Shown here: positions 1 to 8,694 of the stretch, in pieces
Layout: the number at the start of each line of letters is the position of its first letter
Numbering within the stretch: position 1 is the stretch's first letter
DNA from: Thermococcus sp. MAR1
GTDB lineage: Archaea; Methanobacteriota_B; Thermococci; Thermococcales; Thermococcaceae
Direction of reading: 5' to 3'
Length of the DNA: 64,000 nucleotides
Assembly: GCF_012027305.1 (NCBI RefSeq)
Contig: NZ_SNUF01000001.1
Span: forward strand, 558,001 to 622,000
Position numbers and translations under genes: made by a program
The notes under the pieces: model-generated
Seen by the model: only the letters and a program-made list of their open reading frames with translations
What the model was told of the DNA's origin: nothing
Databases searched by the model: none

Positions 1-331
1 GCTCGGCGGAACGATGCGCCTTGGTGCCTATCCAGTCAAGATAAAGCCTGGAACCCTAGCTAGGGAACTCTATGGAAAGGAGCTGATTTACGAGCGCCAC
101 AGGCACCGCTGGGAGGTCAATCCGGAGTACATAGAGAAGTTTGAGGAGGCCGGCCTGGTATTCAGCGGCATAGCCGGTGACGACGAGAGGAGGATGGAGA
201 TACTCGAACTTCCAGAGAAGAGGTACTTCATAGCGACGCAGTTCCACCCGGAGTTCAAGTCCCGGCCGATGAACCCGGCGCCGGTCTTCCGCGGTTTGGT
301 TAAGGCGGCAAAAGAAAAGAAAGGCCTTTAA
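1..331 (+). CDS. pyrG: CTP synthase, C-terminal end (partial)
   Basis: This is the last 109 residues of CTP synthase, which makes CTP from UTP, glutamine and ATP. The reading frame is open to the left edge, so the gene starts outside the window. The visible part is the end of the class I glutamine amidotransferase domain. The FHPEF segment carries the His and Glu of the Cys-His-Glu triad and is followed by the family ending with [10 protein letters not shown]. The stop overlaps the last bases of the membrane-protein gene that converges from the other strand. Confidence 0.95.
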   Translation, partial: LGGTMRLGAYPVKIKPGTLARELYGKELIYERHRHRWEVNPEYIEKFEEAGLVFSGIAGDDERRMEILELPEKRYFIATQFHPEFKSRPMNPAPVFRGLVKAAKEKKGL

Positions 332-1218
332 ACTTCAATTCCGAGCTCAAGAAGCTCCTCATCAACTTTTTTCAGTTCCTCCATTCTCTGGAGTTCCCTG
401 TAGAACGCCACCCCCGCCGTCCAGATGAAGACATAAAGCAGGGCATCAAACGGTGCCTGAAGGAACGCCGAGACGTACGGCGCTATGTTCTCTGGTATGG
501 CTATCTGCGTTACGAATGCTATTGGACTCGCCACCATCATTATGGCGATAGTTCCAACCCCCAGGAGAGCACCGAAGCCCACTGTGGAGCGGACGTTCCT
601 GAATGCCAGTCCAAAGGCCTCGAAGGCCGCTCCAATACTTCCCCCCTCCACGTAGAACGGGATTGCAAGGGATGAGAGGCCAACCGTAAAGGCCAGGACG
701 ACGAGCATCATCAGCAGGCCAATGAGGACAAGCACTATTCCCGCCGGTGCCAGAACGACACCCAGAACTATCGGGATAGTGACAACACCTATGAAGACCA
801 ACATTATGATGCCGTAAACGAAGTTTACCAAGATTACCCCGGGGAAGTGCTTCAGGCCCTCTATCAAAAGCCCGCCGAGGGAGTACTCTTCACCCTTCAG
901 ATGCATGAAGATCCCCTTCGTGACCCCGTATTCAAATATAGCTCCAACGATAAGGGCGATGAGGGAATAGACGGCGAGCCCTTTGAGGAGATCCATCAGC
1001 ACCTCCATCTCGGTTCCACCTATCGGTGTTCCGTATTCCTCGATTATGACGTTTCCCTTCTGGATTGAAGTCTGATTGTACTCGTAGTTAACTTCGCCGG
1101 GGATCAGGTACGCTCCCAGCGGGGCCATCATGAAGCTCATGAGCAGCACAAGCAGGTATAGTCTCTTGTTCTTGAGGACGAGTGAGAATGCGTTTGTGAA
1201 GGCGTCAACCGCTCCCAT
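328..1218 (-). CDS. polytopic membrane protein, unknown function
   Basis: This 296-residue protein has a short cytosolic N-terminus, a first membrane segment near residues 18-38, a polar loop of about 40 residues, and at least five further hydrophobic segments to about residue 275. A charged tail ends it. The start ATG follows a clear GGTGGTGGC SD site. I recognise no catalytic motif. It resembles the Gly/Val-rich integral membrane proteins found in Thermococcales next to housekeeping genes, and I cannot assign a role. It converges on pyrG with a 4-base overlap and is probably monocistronic. Confidence 0.8.
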   Translation of the reverse strand: MGAVDAFTNAFSLVLKNKRLYLLVLLMSFMMAPLGAYLIPGEVNYEYNQTSIQKGNVIIEEYGTPIGGTEMEVLMDLLKGLAVYSLIALIVGAIFEYGVTKGIFMHLKGEEYSLGGLLIEGLKHFPGVILVNFVYGIIMLVFIGVVTIPIVLGVVLAPAGIVLVLIGLLMMLVVLAFTVGLSSLAIPFYVEGGSIGAAFEAFGLAFRNVRSTVGFGALLGVGTIAIMMVASPIAFVTQIAIPENIAPYVSAFLQAPFDALLYVFIWTAGVAFYRELQRMEELKKVDEELLELGIEV

Positions 1219-1270
1219 GCCACCACCTGATGGAGTAATGGGGGCTAGGATTTAAAAATCCTTCCAGAAA

Positions 1271-1280
1271 AGCTTATAAA
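1271..1280 (+). promoter_or_regulatory. TATA promoter of rps8e
   Basis: AGCTTATAAA lies behind a purine-rich BRE (CAGAAA). It sits about 60 bases before the S8e ATG, which gives a leader of about 30 bases ending in the SD GAGGTGAG. A second A/T palindrome (AGGATTT/AAATCCT, 1248-1263) just upstream probably holds the TATA of the divergent membrane-protein gene. Confidence 0.6.
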
Positions 1281-1333
1281 CGAACCCCCCAAAGTGGCGA
1301 TAGGTTGAGTATTAAGCTCATGAGGTGAGATAA

Positions 1334-1726
1334 ATGGCTATCTGGCAGGGAAGGTCACTCAAGAAGCCTTCAGGCGGAAGGATTATCCTCGCTAGGAAGA
1401 AGAGGAAGAGGGAGCTCGGAAGGGAGCCGGCTTTTACCAGAGTCGGTGAGGACAGGGAAAAGAAGAAGATAATCAGAACCTACGGTGGAAACAGGAAGGT
1501 TCGCCTTATAGAGGCCCTCTACGCTAACGTCTTCGAGAACGGTAGGGGCAAGAAGGTTAAGATACTCAGCGTCGTTGAGAACCCGGCTAACAGGCAGTAC
1601 GTCAGGAGGAACATCATCACAAAGGGCGCCATCATCGAGACCGAGGCCGGCAAGGCCATCGTCACCAGCAGGCCCGGCCAGGACGGCGTCGTCAACGCCG
1701 TTCTCATCAAGGAAGAGAGCGCCTGA
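1334..1726 (+). CDS. rps8e: 30S ribosomal protein S8e
   Basis: This is a 130-residue small-subunit ribosomal protein shared by archaea and eukaryotes. It starts with the family hallmark [15 protein letters not shown], has a basic stretch ([11 protein letters not shown]), and contains the conserved [18 protein letters not shown] core. Length is normal for archaeal S8e. The SD GAGGTGAG lies 4 bases before the ATG. A T-rich tract follows the stop directly, so it appears to be transcribed alone. The identification is very secure. Confidence 0.97.
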   Translation: MAIWQGRSLKKPSGGRIILARKKRKRELGREPAFTRVGEDREKKKIIRTYGGNRKVRLIEALYANVFENGRGKKVKILSVVENPANRQYVRRNIITKGAIIETEAGKAIVTSRPGQDGVVNAVLIKEESA

Positions 1727-1727
1727 A

Positions 1728-1744
1728 TTTTTTTCTCCTTTTAA
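1728..1744 (+). terminator. T-rich terminator after rps8e
   Basis: The stop codon is followed at once by a run of seven T, then CTCC and TTTT. Oligo-T tracts of this kind are typical archaeal terminators. Confidence 0.55.
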
Positions 1745-1784
1745 GTGCTATCGTTAAGTACTGTTAACCCTGAAAACTTTACGC

Positions 1785-1821
1785 TACCGTTAACCCACTG
1801 GAGTTCATGATATTAACGGTA
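1785..1821. repeat. Inverted repeat between rps8e and the Nog1 gene
   Basis: TACCGTTAA (1785-1793) and TTAACGGTA (1813-1821) are perfect 9-base arms separated by 19 bases, in the gap between two converging genes. The motif CTGTTAACCC occurs once more just upstream (1761-1770), so the gap contains several GTTAA words. It may be a bidirectional 3'-end structure. No protein binding is known. Confidence 0.4.
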
Positions 1822-1829
1822 AAAAGGCA

Positions 1830-2909
1830 TCAGAGCTCCAGTTCTTCCCGGTACTTTCTCAGTTCCTTCTCCATTATGCGCTTTGCCTGCTCCTCGACCA
1901 TGGGCTTTACGAGCTCTATAACGCGCTCCTTCAGCCTCTCAAGGCCTTCGCCATTGAGCGCCGAAATTCTGAGTGGTTCAAGTCCCTTAGCTCTGACGAA
2001 CTCCTCTACCTTTCTAATCTTCTCCTCGTCTGCTATGTCCACCTTGTTGAGGACTACGATGAATGGAAACTCGCCGAATTCACTGTAAATTTCCTCGAAC
2101 AGGTGGGTCTGCTCTTCAATCGGATAACCGCAGTACTCGCTGGGGTCGAATATATAAACTATCACCTTTCCGAGGTGCTTTAAGGCGAGGATGGCCTGTC
2201 TCTCTACCTCGTTCCTCTCGCTCAGCGGCCTGTCGAGCAAACCCGGTGTGTCTATTACCTGGTATTTCAGGTAGTGCTCCTCGAACTGGCCGACGTTTAT
2301 GCCCTTGGTTGTGAACGGGTATGTGGCCACTTCAGGTCTGGCGTTGGTTAACGCCCTCAGAAGGGTTGACTTGCCCACGTTGGGGTGACCGGCTATGACG
2401 ACAGTTGGGAGTTCAAGGTCAACGACCGGCAAATCCTTTAGAACGTTCCTCGCCTGATTGAGGTACTCAAGGTCGTCGGCTATATCCCTAAGAACGTCCG
2501 CAACGCGACCGTAGAAACTCCTCCTGAGCCTTGCAATCTCATTTGGGTCTCTAGAGTAGCGTATCTTTTCAACGTACCTCTGCTCCAGGTTCCTTATCGT
2601 CCTTATCGCCCAGTTGATCCTCGCAAGAGAGCGGTGGAACTGGTTTCTGTCAACGAGCGTGTCGACAAGTTCCCTGTAGAACGCTGGCAGCTCCGAAACA
2701 CCCGGTGTTCTGTCCAGGAGCTTTCTGAGGTTGTCCCTAACCACGTTTGAGACAGTCCTTACGCGGAGCTCCTCTCTCTGTCTTGCCTTTGCCCTCGGGC
2801 CACCCTTGGGCGTGAAGGCCGATGCGGCCTTTTCGGCCCTCCTGAAGGCCTTATCGATGAGCTCATCAGCGGTAAGAACCGTAGGCATCTTCTCAAAAGG
2901 ATTTCTCAT
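1830..2909 (-). CDS. Nog1-family ribosome-assembly GTPase
   Basis: This is a 359-residue homologue of eukaryotic Nog1, a GTPase that acts in large-subunit maturation. A helical N-terminal domain (residues 1-165) precedes an OBG-type G domain. The G domain has the P-loop GHPNVGKSTLL near 176-186, a switch region with TTKGINVG, DTPGLLD (G3), and NKVD (G4). Length matches archaeal forms, which lack the long eukaryotic C-terminal extension. The SD GGGGTGAT sits just before the ATG. It converges on rps8e. Confidence 0.93.
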   Translation of the reverse strand: MRNPFEKMPTVLTADELIDKAFRRAEKAASAFTPKGGPRAKARQREELRVRTVSNVVRDNLRKLLDRTPGVSELPAFYRELVDTLVDRNQFHRSLARINWAIRTIRNLEQRYVEKIRYSRDPNEIARLRRSFYGRVADVLRDIADDLEYLNQARNVLKDLPVVDLELPTVVIAGHPNVGKSTLLRALTNARPEVATYPFTTKGINVGQFEEHYLKYQVIDTPGLLDRPLSERNEVERQAILALKHLGKVIVYIFDPSEYCGYPIEEQTHLFEEIYSEFGEFPFIVVLNKVDIADEEKIRKVEEFVRAKGLEPLRISALNGEGLERLKERVIELVKPMVEEQAKRIMEKELRKYREELEL

Positions 2910-2967
2910 AACATCACCCCGTCATCTCGCGGAGAAAAGTTAAAAGGAGAGTTTAAAAAGTTGCCCC

Positions 2968-3180
2968 TCATTCTCCGAGGGACTTGGAGATAGTGTAACC
3001 AATAAACGAGGCCAAAAATACCAGGAGGAACAAAATAAGTGCCATTATCCTCCCAACTTGGTTGCTATCAGTGAATCCCGCCACTATCATTAGGAAAAAG
3101 ACCACCACGAGCAGGATCCCAAGTTTCTCAAACAGATTTTCATGAGTGTTGAGTTTTTCAATTATCGCACCCAATCCCAC
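2968..3180 (-). CDS. small two-helix membrane protein
   Basis: This protein of about 70 residues has two hydrophobic stretches (about residues 20-38 and 45-63) joined by a short polar turn, so it is probably a hairpin in the membrane. The SD GGGGGTGG fits best with a GTG start at 3180. A GTG three codons earlier lies too close, and the nearby ATG is out of frame. A TATA-like TTTATATTTT lies at about 3225-3235. Function is unknown. Confidence 0.6.
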   Translation of the reverse strand: MGLGAIIEKLNTHENLFEKLGILLVVVFFLMIVAGFTDSNQVGRIMALILFLLVFLASFIGYTISKSLGE

Positions 3181-3243
3181 GCATTCCACCCCCTAAAGCT
3201 CTGTCTCGAAACCACAACGGTGCGAAAATATAAAAAACTATCG

Positions 3244-4050
3244 TCAGAGTTCAATTACCTTCCCAACGTGAAGCGGCTCTATCCTCTCACCGAGCATGGC
3301 CTTCAGGTACGCGTAGGAGTCAATGCCAGTGCAGTGGCCGGCGTAGAGCCGTTCGGCCTCTATCCTTTCGGCGACTTCGTTGAGAATTTCCCTCTTGGCA
3401 CCATTGAGATGAAGGCCTCCTATCAGCGCTCTGACAGGTTTTCCGCTCACATCCTCCGCATGCCACGCTATGTTCAGAACCCCCGAGTGACCGCAGCCAG
3501 TGACGACGGCAACCGCATCGCCGAGGTCGATTATCAGCGCCATGTCGTCCGGGACGGAGTCCCTCTCTAGTTTTCCGTCCCTTTCAACGTAGCCCACCGC
3601 CCTGTCCCATGTGCGCCTGAGTATCTCTCCCGAACTCCAGAACCCCGGTGCGAACTCGAAGGGCTCCTTCCTGAGAACGAACTCCGCTTCCAGTTCTTCA
3701 AGTTCTTCCCTGCTGAAAGGAATACCAATGTCCCTCCTCTTGGGTTTCAGGGCTATCCTGTTTCTGAAGATTTCCGGGTGGCCTATGACCATCAACGGCT
3801 TCGTTCTGGCTTCGAGGAGATCCTTCATTCCCCCTGTGTGGTCGTAGTGTCCGTGGGTGATGAAGAGGAAGTCAATCCCGTCCGCATCGATTCCCAGCTC
3901 CCCCATGTTGTGAAGGAGCACACTCCCATCCGTGCCAGTATCAACGAGAACCCTGATTCCTTCGTGTTCAACTAGCGCCGAAAAGCCATGGGCGCCGAGG
4001 AGGCCCTTTCTAAACCCGGCATGGTTCTCATATAACACAGTTAGTTTCAT
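3244..4050 (-). CDS. MBL-fold metal-dependent hydrolase, COG1237-like
   Basis: This is a 268-residue metallo-beta-lactamase-fold protein. The metal signature THGHYDHTGG (near residues 65-74) and later His residues (TGCGHSG, GGLHL, AGHCTG) are intact. The family, COG1237, includes proteins annotated as dihydropterin-CH2-ribofuranosylaminobenzene-phosphate synthase, a step toward methanopterin-type cofactors. Whether this copy does that reaction or acts as a hydrolase cannot be told from sequence. SD GAGGGGTC precedes the ATG. Divergent from uppP. Confidence 0.75.
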   Translation of the reverse strand: MKLTVLYENHAGFRKGLLGAHGFSALVEHEGIRVLVDTGTDGSVLLHNMGELGIDADGIDFLFITHGHYDHTGGMKDLLEARTKPLMVIGHPEIFRNRIALKPKRRDIGIPFSREELEELEAEFVLRKEPFEFAPGFWSSGEILRRTWDRAVGYVERDGKLERDSVPDDMALIIDLGDAVAVVTGCGHSGVLNIAWHAEDVSGKPVRALIGGLHLNGAKREILNEVAERIEAERLYAGHCTGIDSYAYLKAMLGERIEPLHVGKVIEL

Positions 4051-4106
4051 GGCGACCCCTCGAAAAGTTTATGTTCTGGGGAATTAAAACCCTTGGTGTG
4101 GTTGCC

Positions 4107-4922
4107 ATGGTTAACATCGGTGAATACGTAGCACCGCTGGTTTCAGGCATCGTTGTTGCACTTTCGTCTTGGCTTTCCATTAGTCCCGAGGGATACTTTG
4201 TCTCAAACCTCCTTCACAACGTCGATCCGGCCTACGTGGACTACCTAGTGCCCGCCTATCTGGGGATTACCTTCGCGGTTCTCTTCTACTTCAAGGAGAA
4301 GATAGCACTCGGTTCCCAGAACGCCCTTCGAAAGAGCTTCGACTCTGAGACGAGGTATCTTCTCTACGCCACCATCTTCACGGTTCTCCTCGGTTATCCC
4401 ATACTAGCCGAGGTCAGGGACGTTATTACCCCCCGCACCTCAGACATGGTAAACGCCGTGATTGGAGTTGTGATAATCATCCTCGGCCTGCTCGCGGGCA
4501 CGAAGTCGCTGGCACCGTTCAAGGGGCTGGAGAGCCGCATTCGGGAGGAAAAGGAGGAAGCAACTCTCCTAGATGCAATAATATCCGGCCTCTCGCAGGG
4601 AATCACACTCCTCGGAGGTCTTTCCAGGAGTGGGCTGGTTCTCCTTGGTCTCCTGTGTACAGGCATAAGCGTGAGGCGGGCCCTTGAGTTGAGCTTTATT
4701 GTGGCCCCAGTGTACTTTGTTATGAAGCTCGCGTTCCTCGGCGGTTGGGAGCCTGCGCTCCCGGTTTCTCTGCTGTTCACGGCTTTCCTCGCCGCGTTCG
4801 TCGTCAGTATCGTAACGATGAAAGCTCTCGTGAGGTTCTCGGAGTCCATTGGCCAGAGGGGTTTTCTGGTCGTCTTTGGGTCCATCTCCATCGCTGTTTA
4901 CCTATTGGGGGTGATTCTATGA
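4107..4922 (+). CDS. undecaprenyl-diphosphatase-like phosphatase (UppP/BacA family)
   Basis: This 271-residue integral membrane protein of the UppP family is predicted to remove a phosphate from polyprenyl diphosphate so that the lipid glycan carrier can be reused. The family motif is visible as SGLSQGITLLGGLSRSG (near residues 160-176), with the Ser-Arg-Ser core. About seven membrane segments are seen. I chose the ATG at 4107, preceded by GGTGTGG, over an ATG twelve codons upstream that overlaps the likely promoter. Its TGA overlaps the ATG of the next gene (ATGA), so the two are coupled. Confidence 0.85.
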   Translation: MVNIGEYVAPLVSGIVVALSSWLSISPEGYFVSNLLHNVDPAYVDYLVPAYLGITFAVLFYFKEKIALGSQNALRKSFDSETRYLLYATIFTVLLGYPILAEVRDVITPRTSDMVNAVIGVVIIILGLLAGTKSLAPFKGLESRIREEKEEATLLDAIISGLSQGITLLGGLSRSGLVLLGLLCTGISVRRALELSFIVAPVYFVMKLAFLGGWEPALPVSLLFTAFLAAFVVSIVTMKALVRFSESIGQRGFLVVFGSISIAVYLLGVIL

Positions 4923-6178
4923 AGGCCGTGGTTCTCGCAGCCGGGAAGGGTGAGAGGCTACGCCCGCTGACAGATGACAGGCCAAAGGTTATGCTTAAGG
5001 TCGCAAACAGGGCGATAATCGAGTACGTGCTTGAAAACCTCGACCCCTTCGTGGACGAGTTTATCGTGGTGGTCCGCTACGAGAAGGAGAAGCTGATGGA
5101 AACCCTTGGGGACGAGTTCAACGGAAAGCCGATAACCTACGTCGAGCAGCTCCCCGGAGACGGAACGGCCAAGGCCATAGAATCGGCGGGCAAGTTAATC
5201 GGTGACGAGGAGTTCATAGTTGCGAACGGGGACATATACTTTGAGATAGACGGTGTAAAAGAGCTTGTGAGTGCCTTCAGAAGGGAAAGGGCCGATGCGG
5301 CGCTGCTCGTCAAGGAGTTCGATGATTTGAGCCACTTCGGCAAGATCGAGGTCAAAGGGAACCTAGTCACGGCCGTTAAGGAAAAGCCCGGCAAGGTCTC
5401 GGGCTACGCGAACCTTGGCGTTTATATCTTCAAACCAGACGTCTTTGACTTCATTAAGGAAACTCCCCTCAGCAAACGAGAGGAATACGAAATAACCGAT
5501 ACGCTCAACTTGATGCTGGATGCTGGAAGGAGAATAACCTACGCCGTCTATTCCGGCTACTGGAACGACGTTGGCAGACCTTGGAACATGCTGGAGCTGA
5601 ACGAATACCTCCTCAAGAACAAGCTTAAACACAGCATCAGGGGCATCGTGGAGGAAGGAGCCACGATAGTACCTCCAGTTGAGATAGGAGAAGGTACGGT
5701 CGTCAGGAGCGGGGCCTACATAATCGGGCCGGTTAAGATAGGCAGGAACTCCCGCATCGGGCCGAACTGCTTCATAAGACCGTACACCAGCATAGGCGAC
5801 AACTGCCACATAGGCAACGCCGTGGAGGTCAAGAACTCCATCATAATGGACAACTCCAACGCTCCGCACCTCAACTACGTCGGGGACTCGATAATCGGGG
5901 AGAACACTAACCTCGGCGCTGGCACCATCACGGCAAACCTGAGGCACGACAAGGGCACGATAAAGGTTGAGATAAAGGGCAAGCTCGAGGACTCCGGAAG
6001 GAGGAAGCTCGGGGCGATAATAGGCCACAACGTCAAGGTGGGCATAAACGTTAGCATCTATCCCGGTAGAAAGATAGGGAGCAACTCCTTCGTCGGGCCA
6101 GGGGTGATAGTTGACAGAAACGTTCCAAGCGGGAGCCTCGTGGTAGCGAAGCAGGAGAAAACGGTGATGACGAGATGA
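4919..6178 (+). CDS. bifunctional sugar-1-phosphate nucleotidylyltransferase/acetyltransferase (GlmU-like)
   Basis: This is a 419-residue archaeal GlmU-type enzyme. The N-terminal half starts MKAVVLAAGKGERLRPLTDD, the nucleotide-binding signature of sugar nucleotidylyltransferases. The C-terminal half (from about residue 245) is a left-handed beta-helix of hexapeptide repeats with the acetyl-CoA-type ending GAIIGHNVKVGIN. Relatives make UDP-GlcNAc and related sugar nucleotides for glycans. The start is the ATG fused to the uppP stop. A 58-codon upstream extension only runs through uppP in another frame. The stop overlaps the next ATG. Confidence 0.9.
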   Translation: MKAVVLAAGKGERLRPLTDDRPKVMLKVANRAIIEYVLENLDPFVDEFIVVVRYEKEKLMETLGDEFNGKPITYVEQLPGDGTAKAIESAGKLIGDEEFIVANGDIYFEIDGVKELVSAFRRERADAALLVKEFDDLSHFGKIEVKGNLVTAVKEKPGKVSGYANLGVYIFKPDVFDFIKETPLSKREEYEITDTLNLMLDAGRRITYAVYSGYWNDVGRPWNMLELNEYLLKNKLKHSIRGIVEEGATIVPPVEIGEGTVVRSGAYIIGPVKIGRNSRIGPNCFIRPYTSIGDNCHIGNAVEVKNSIIMDNSNAPHLNYVGDSIIGENTNLGAGTITANLRHDKGTIKVEIKGKLEDSGRRKLGAIIGHNVKVGINVSIYPGRKIGSNSFVGPGVIVDRNVPSGSLVVAKQEKTVMTR

Positions 6179-7290
6179 GCTGGCATAACCTCATCTCCAT
6201 AGTCAATTTTATCTCCAGATGGGTGCTGTTCTTTGCGGTGTTTTACAAAACGTACCAGACGAGAGAAAAAAGCTGGATGCTTCTAACGGCCGCCTTTTTT
6301 ATCAATGCCTTGGACATCGAGAGCTACATTTTTAAACCCCTTGGCATCGAGATGGCCCACGATGCGTACAGAATCGCCTCGAAGATACCTAACTTCTTCA
6401 TAGCGACGCTGTTGATCTGGGGAGGCCTTCATCTCAAATACCGCACGAGCAAGTTCAAACACGTAGTTGCCGTCTCCGTGCTCCTGGTGCTGTCCTATGT
6501 GTGGCTGTTCCTGCTGGCCGCCAACGCGTTCCATGACAACTTTTTCGTTGAGTCCACGTTTCCGTCCCTTGTCTATGGCGCCGCCCTGATATATTTCGGC
6601 ATGGTTCTGAGGGAGAATGAGATATCCGACCGTGGTATAGACTCGCTCTTCCCGGTAGGGTTGATGCTACTAGGTGTGTTGAATCTGACTTACCCCATCA
6701 CCCGTAACATCAACTGGTTTACCCCCATCGGTTTTTTCCTGGGTGCGCTCTTCCGCATCATGGCCGCGGTAGGAGCGGTTAAGTTCGTGTTCATACCGTT
6801 TCCACCTGCCAGAGTTCCTGCAGCACCAAAGAAGAACATTCCCCCCGGTGCCTACCTCTGTCCGTCAAAGGATACTGCCTTGGGAAAATTCGGCAGTATC
6901 GAAGAGACCCCAAACCTCTTGATGATAACCAGGGAGAACATGGACGCCATAGTTGATAAAGTTCACCCCAGCGCCCTAGTTTTCTGGGTTACCAGGGTCA
7001 TGGAGGGGCAGATACGCAAATCCCCGGAGATATACGCTATAAGTCCCACCAAGATAGACATACTGACTGACTTGATAGCCAAGGCCGTCGAGAGCGGATA
7101 CAGGGTTGTCTACATTGACGCCGTCGAGTACCTGATCGTGGAGAACGGCTTCGAAAACGTCCTTAAGTTCCTCCTCAACGTGAAGGACCACGTTCTCGTC
7201 GCGGGCGGAACACTGATCCTGGTGGTTGACCCTGGAACTCTCGACAGAACCCAGAGAAGAATTTTGGAAAGGGAATTTCCGGGGGAATGA
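6175..7290 (+). CDS. membrane protein with C-terminal DUF835 domain
   Basis: This is a 371-residue protein. Residues 1-210 contain about seven membrane helices. After a Pro-rich linker (PFPPARVPAAPKKN) comes a soluble DUF835 domain of about 150 residues. It has the family's core pattern: a YIDAVEYLI strand, NGFENVLKFL helix, and ILVVDPGTLD near the end. DUF835 is widespread in Thermococcales, with no proven function. A signalling role at the membrane is plausible but inferred. It is the third gene of an ATGA-linked operon with uppP and the GlmU-like gene. Confidence 0.8.
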   Translation: MSWHNLISIVNFISRWVLFFAVFYKTYQTREKSWMLLTAAFFINALDIESYIFKPLGIEMAHDAYRIASKIPNFFIATLLIWGGLHLKYRTSKFKHVVAVSVLLVLSYVWLFLLAANAFHDNFFVESTFPSLVYGAALIYFGMVLRENEISDRGIDSLFPVGLMLLGVLNLTYPITRNINWFTPIGFFLGALFRIMAAVGAVKFVFIPFPPARVPAAPKKNIPPGAYLCPSKDTALGKFGSIEETPNLLMITRENMDAIVDKVHPSALVFWVTRVMEGQIRKSPEIYAISPTKIDILTDLIAKAVESGYRVVYIDAVEYLIVENGFENVLKFLLNVKDHVLVAGGTLILVVDPGTLDRTQRRILEREFPGE

Positions 7291-7296
7291 ACCCCC

Positions 7297-8472
7297 TCAA
7301 CCTAATCCCATCTTCTCAAGGAACCTCTTTGCATAGTGGGTGTCCTTTTCAAGCTCTGCCTTCTGGAGGAGCTGTCTCTCGATGGCCCTGAGTGCGTCGT
7401 GAACGGCCTGTATCGCACCCCAGGTCTCCCCCGTTGCTATGAACACTCCCCTGTCGGTGACGACACGCATTCTGGCCTGGTAGAGGTGTACTCCCCTGAA
7501 GCGCTCGTTGAAGCGCCTGATATAGAGGTAAATTATGCCCTCCTGGCCGAGGAGGTCTTCGTAGCCGTCAACGAAGCGCCTAACGTCCTCGATTATCCTC
7601 TCCCTAGTGAAGTCGCTGAGTACGTCCGCATCTCCACCGAGCTGGAGGTAGAAACGGACCTCCTTCTCAACCATCCTTGAGATTGGTAGAAGCATGTCCT
7701 TGACGGTGAGGATTCCCCTGACTCTGTTGCCCTCGTCAACGACAACCAGTCCGTCTATGTCGTTGTCCATCATCGTCTTAACGGCGTCCCTTAGCGTAGC
7801 CTCCGCGGGTATGGTTATAACGCCCCTTATCATCACGTCGCGGAGCTGCATGCTGAACGGGGGTATCTTCTCACCTGCAACTTCTCCGTACTGGGCCTTG
7901 AAGCGAGGTTTGATGAACCTTATTATCAGGTCGTGCAGGGTAACGAGGCCTTCGAGCCTTCCCTCTTCGTTGACCACGGGTATTCTTGAGATAGCATGAT
8001 CACGCATCGTTGCGAGCGCCTTTGCCACGGTGTCGTCGGGCCCGAGGGTTATGACGTCCTTTGTCATGACCTCTTCGACCTTCTTCTTTCCGAACTCGCC
8101 CTCCGCTACCCTCTTGAGCAGTTCTATATCGCTTATAACTCCTATGATTTCAGCCTTGCTCTCTCCAACCGGGAGGGAGCGCAGGTCAACCTCGATCATG
8201 AGCTTGGCGGCCTTGCTAAGATCCTCATCCGGCTTGATAACTGGGGCGGTCTTGTAGACGTCCCTAACCTTGGCCTTGGTTGGGTCCCACTTGAGGTGGG
8301 AGCGTACTATAAGGTCCTGGGTCAGGACTCCCTTGTACAGGTTTCCGTCGAAGACCAGAATAAGGTCGGGGTCTTCCTTCTCAAAAATTCCGATCGCCTC
8401 AGAAAGCGGGGCGTCGATGTCTATTTTCTGGAACCTGTCGGTCATAACCTCCTGCACAAGAATACCGACCAT
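7297..8472 (-). CDS. four-CBS-domain protein with HPF-like C-terminal domain
   Basis: This is a 391-residue protein. Four CBS motifs occupy about residues 1-265 (repeating VMTDRF, VRDVYKT, VEEVMTKDVITL, LRDVMIRGVITI). Such modules usually bind adenine nucleotides. Residues 270-391 follow the order of a ribosome hibernation-promoting factor: helix (RERIIEDVRRFVDGYEDLL), strand (IIYLYIRRF), strand (YQARMRVVTD), strand (GVFIATGETWG), then a helix ending KAELEKD. The start was moved to 8472 because AAGGAGGTG lies 6 bases before it. It could be a ribosome-inactivating factor sensing energy state. Recently described archaeal ribosome-dimerising factors are of similar size, but I cannot confirm orthology here. 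Confidence 0.85.
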   Translation of the reverse strand: MVGILVQEVMTDRFQKIDIDAPLSEAIGIFEKEDPDLILVFDGNLYKGVLTQDLIVRSHLKWDPTKAKVRDVYKTAPVIKPDEDLSKAAKLMIEVDLRSLPVGESKAEIIGVISDIELLKRVAEGEFGKKKVEEVMTKDVITLGPDDTVAKALATMRDHAISRIPVVNEEGRLEGLVTLHDLIIRFIKPRFKAQYGEVAGEKIPPFSMQLRDVMIRGVITIPAEATLRDAVKTMMDNDIDGLVVVDEGNRVRGILTVKDMLLPISRMVEKEVRFYLQLGGDADVLSDFTRERIIEDVRRFVDGYEDLLGQEGIIYLYIRRFNERFRGVHLYQARMRVVTDRGVFIATGETWGAIQAVHDALRAIERQLLQKAELEKDTHYAKRFLEKMGLG

Positions 8473-8556
8473 TTCTGCCACCTCCTTTTCACTTATTATT
8501 AGGGCGGCCGATAATTTAAACCTTTGCAACCGAGAGCTTTTAGTTAATTTAGGTTA

Positions 8557-8584
8557 ATAAATCTTTCGCGGAAAGATTTATAAA
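8557..8584 (+). promoter_or_regulatory. tRNA-Ser promoter inside a palindrome
   Basis: The TATA element GATTTATAAAA (8575-8584) lies about 27 bases before the tRNA, the usual archaeal spacing. It is embedded in a near-perfect dyad: ATAAATCTTT (8557-8566) and AAAGATTTAT (8572-8581) with a five-base CGCGG centre. The symmetry places a TATA-like sequence on both strands. Confidence 0.6.
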
Positions 8585-8608
8585 ACTCCCGCGAGAACTC
8601 TCCATCGC

Positions 8609-8694
8609 GCCGGGGTAGCCTAGCCTGGGAAGGCGCGGGACTCGAGATCCCGTGCGCGCTGCGCACCAGGGTTCAAATCCCTGCCCCGGCGCCA
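8609..8694 (+). tRNA. tRNA-Ser (anticodon CGA)
   Basis: An 86-base class II tRNA. The acceptor arms GCCGGGG (8609-8615) and CCCCGGC (8684-8690) pair perfectly. The T arm is CAGGG-TTCAAAT-CCCTG. The anticodon stem is CGGGA/TCCCG with loop CTCGAGA, giving anticodon CGA (8643-8645) that reads UCG. The long variable arm (GTGCGC/GCGCAC) is typical of serine tRNAs. Discriminator G and an encoded CCA follow. No intron is present and the 3' end is not repeated elsewhere in the window. Confidence 0.97.

Noticed and set aside
4745-4918. 58-codon N-terminal extension of the GlmU-like enzyme
   Set aside because: The family starts at MKAVVLAAGKG, and the ATG is fused to the uppP stop.
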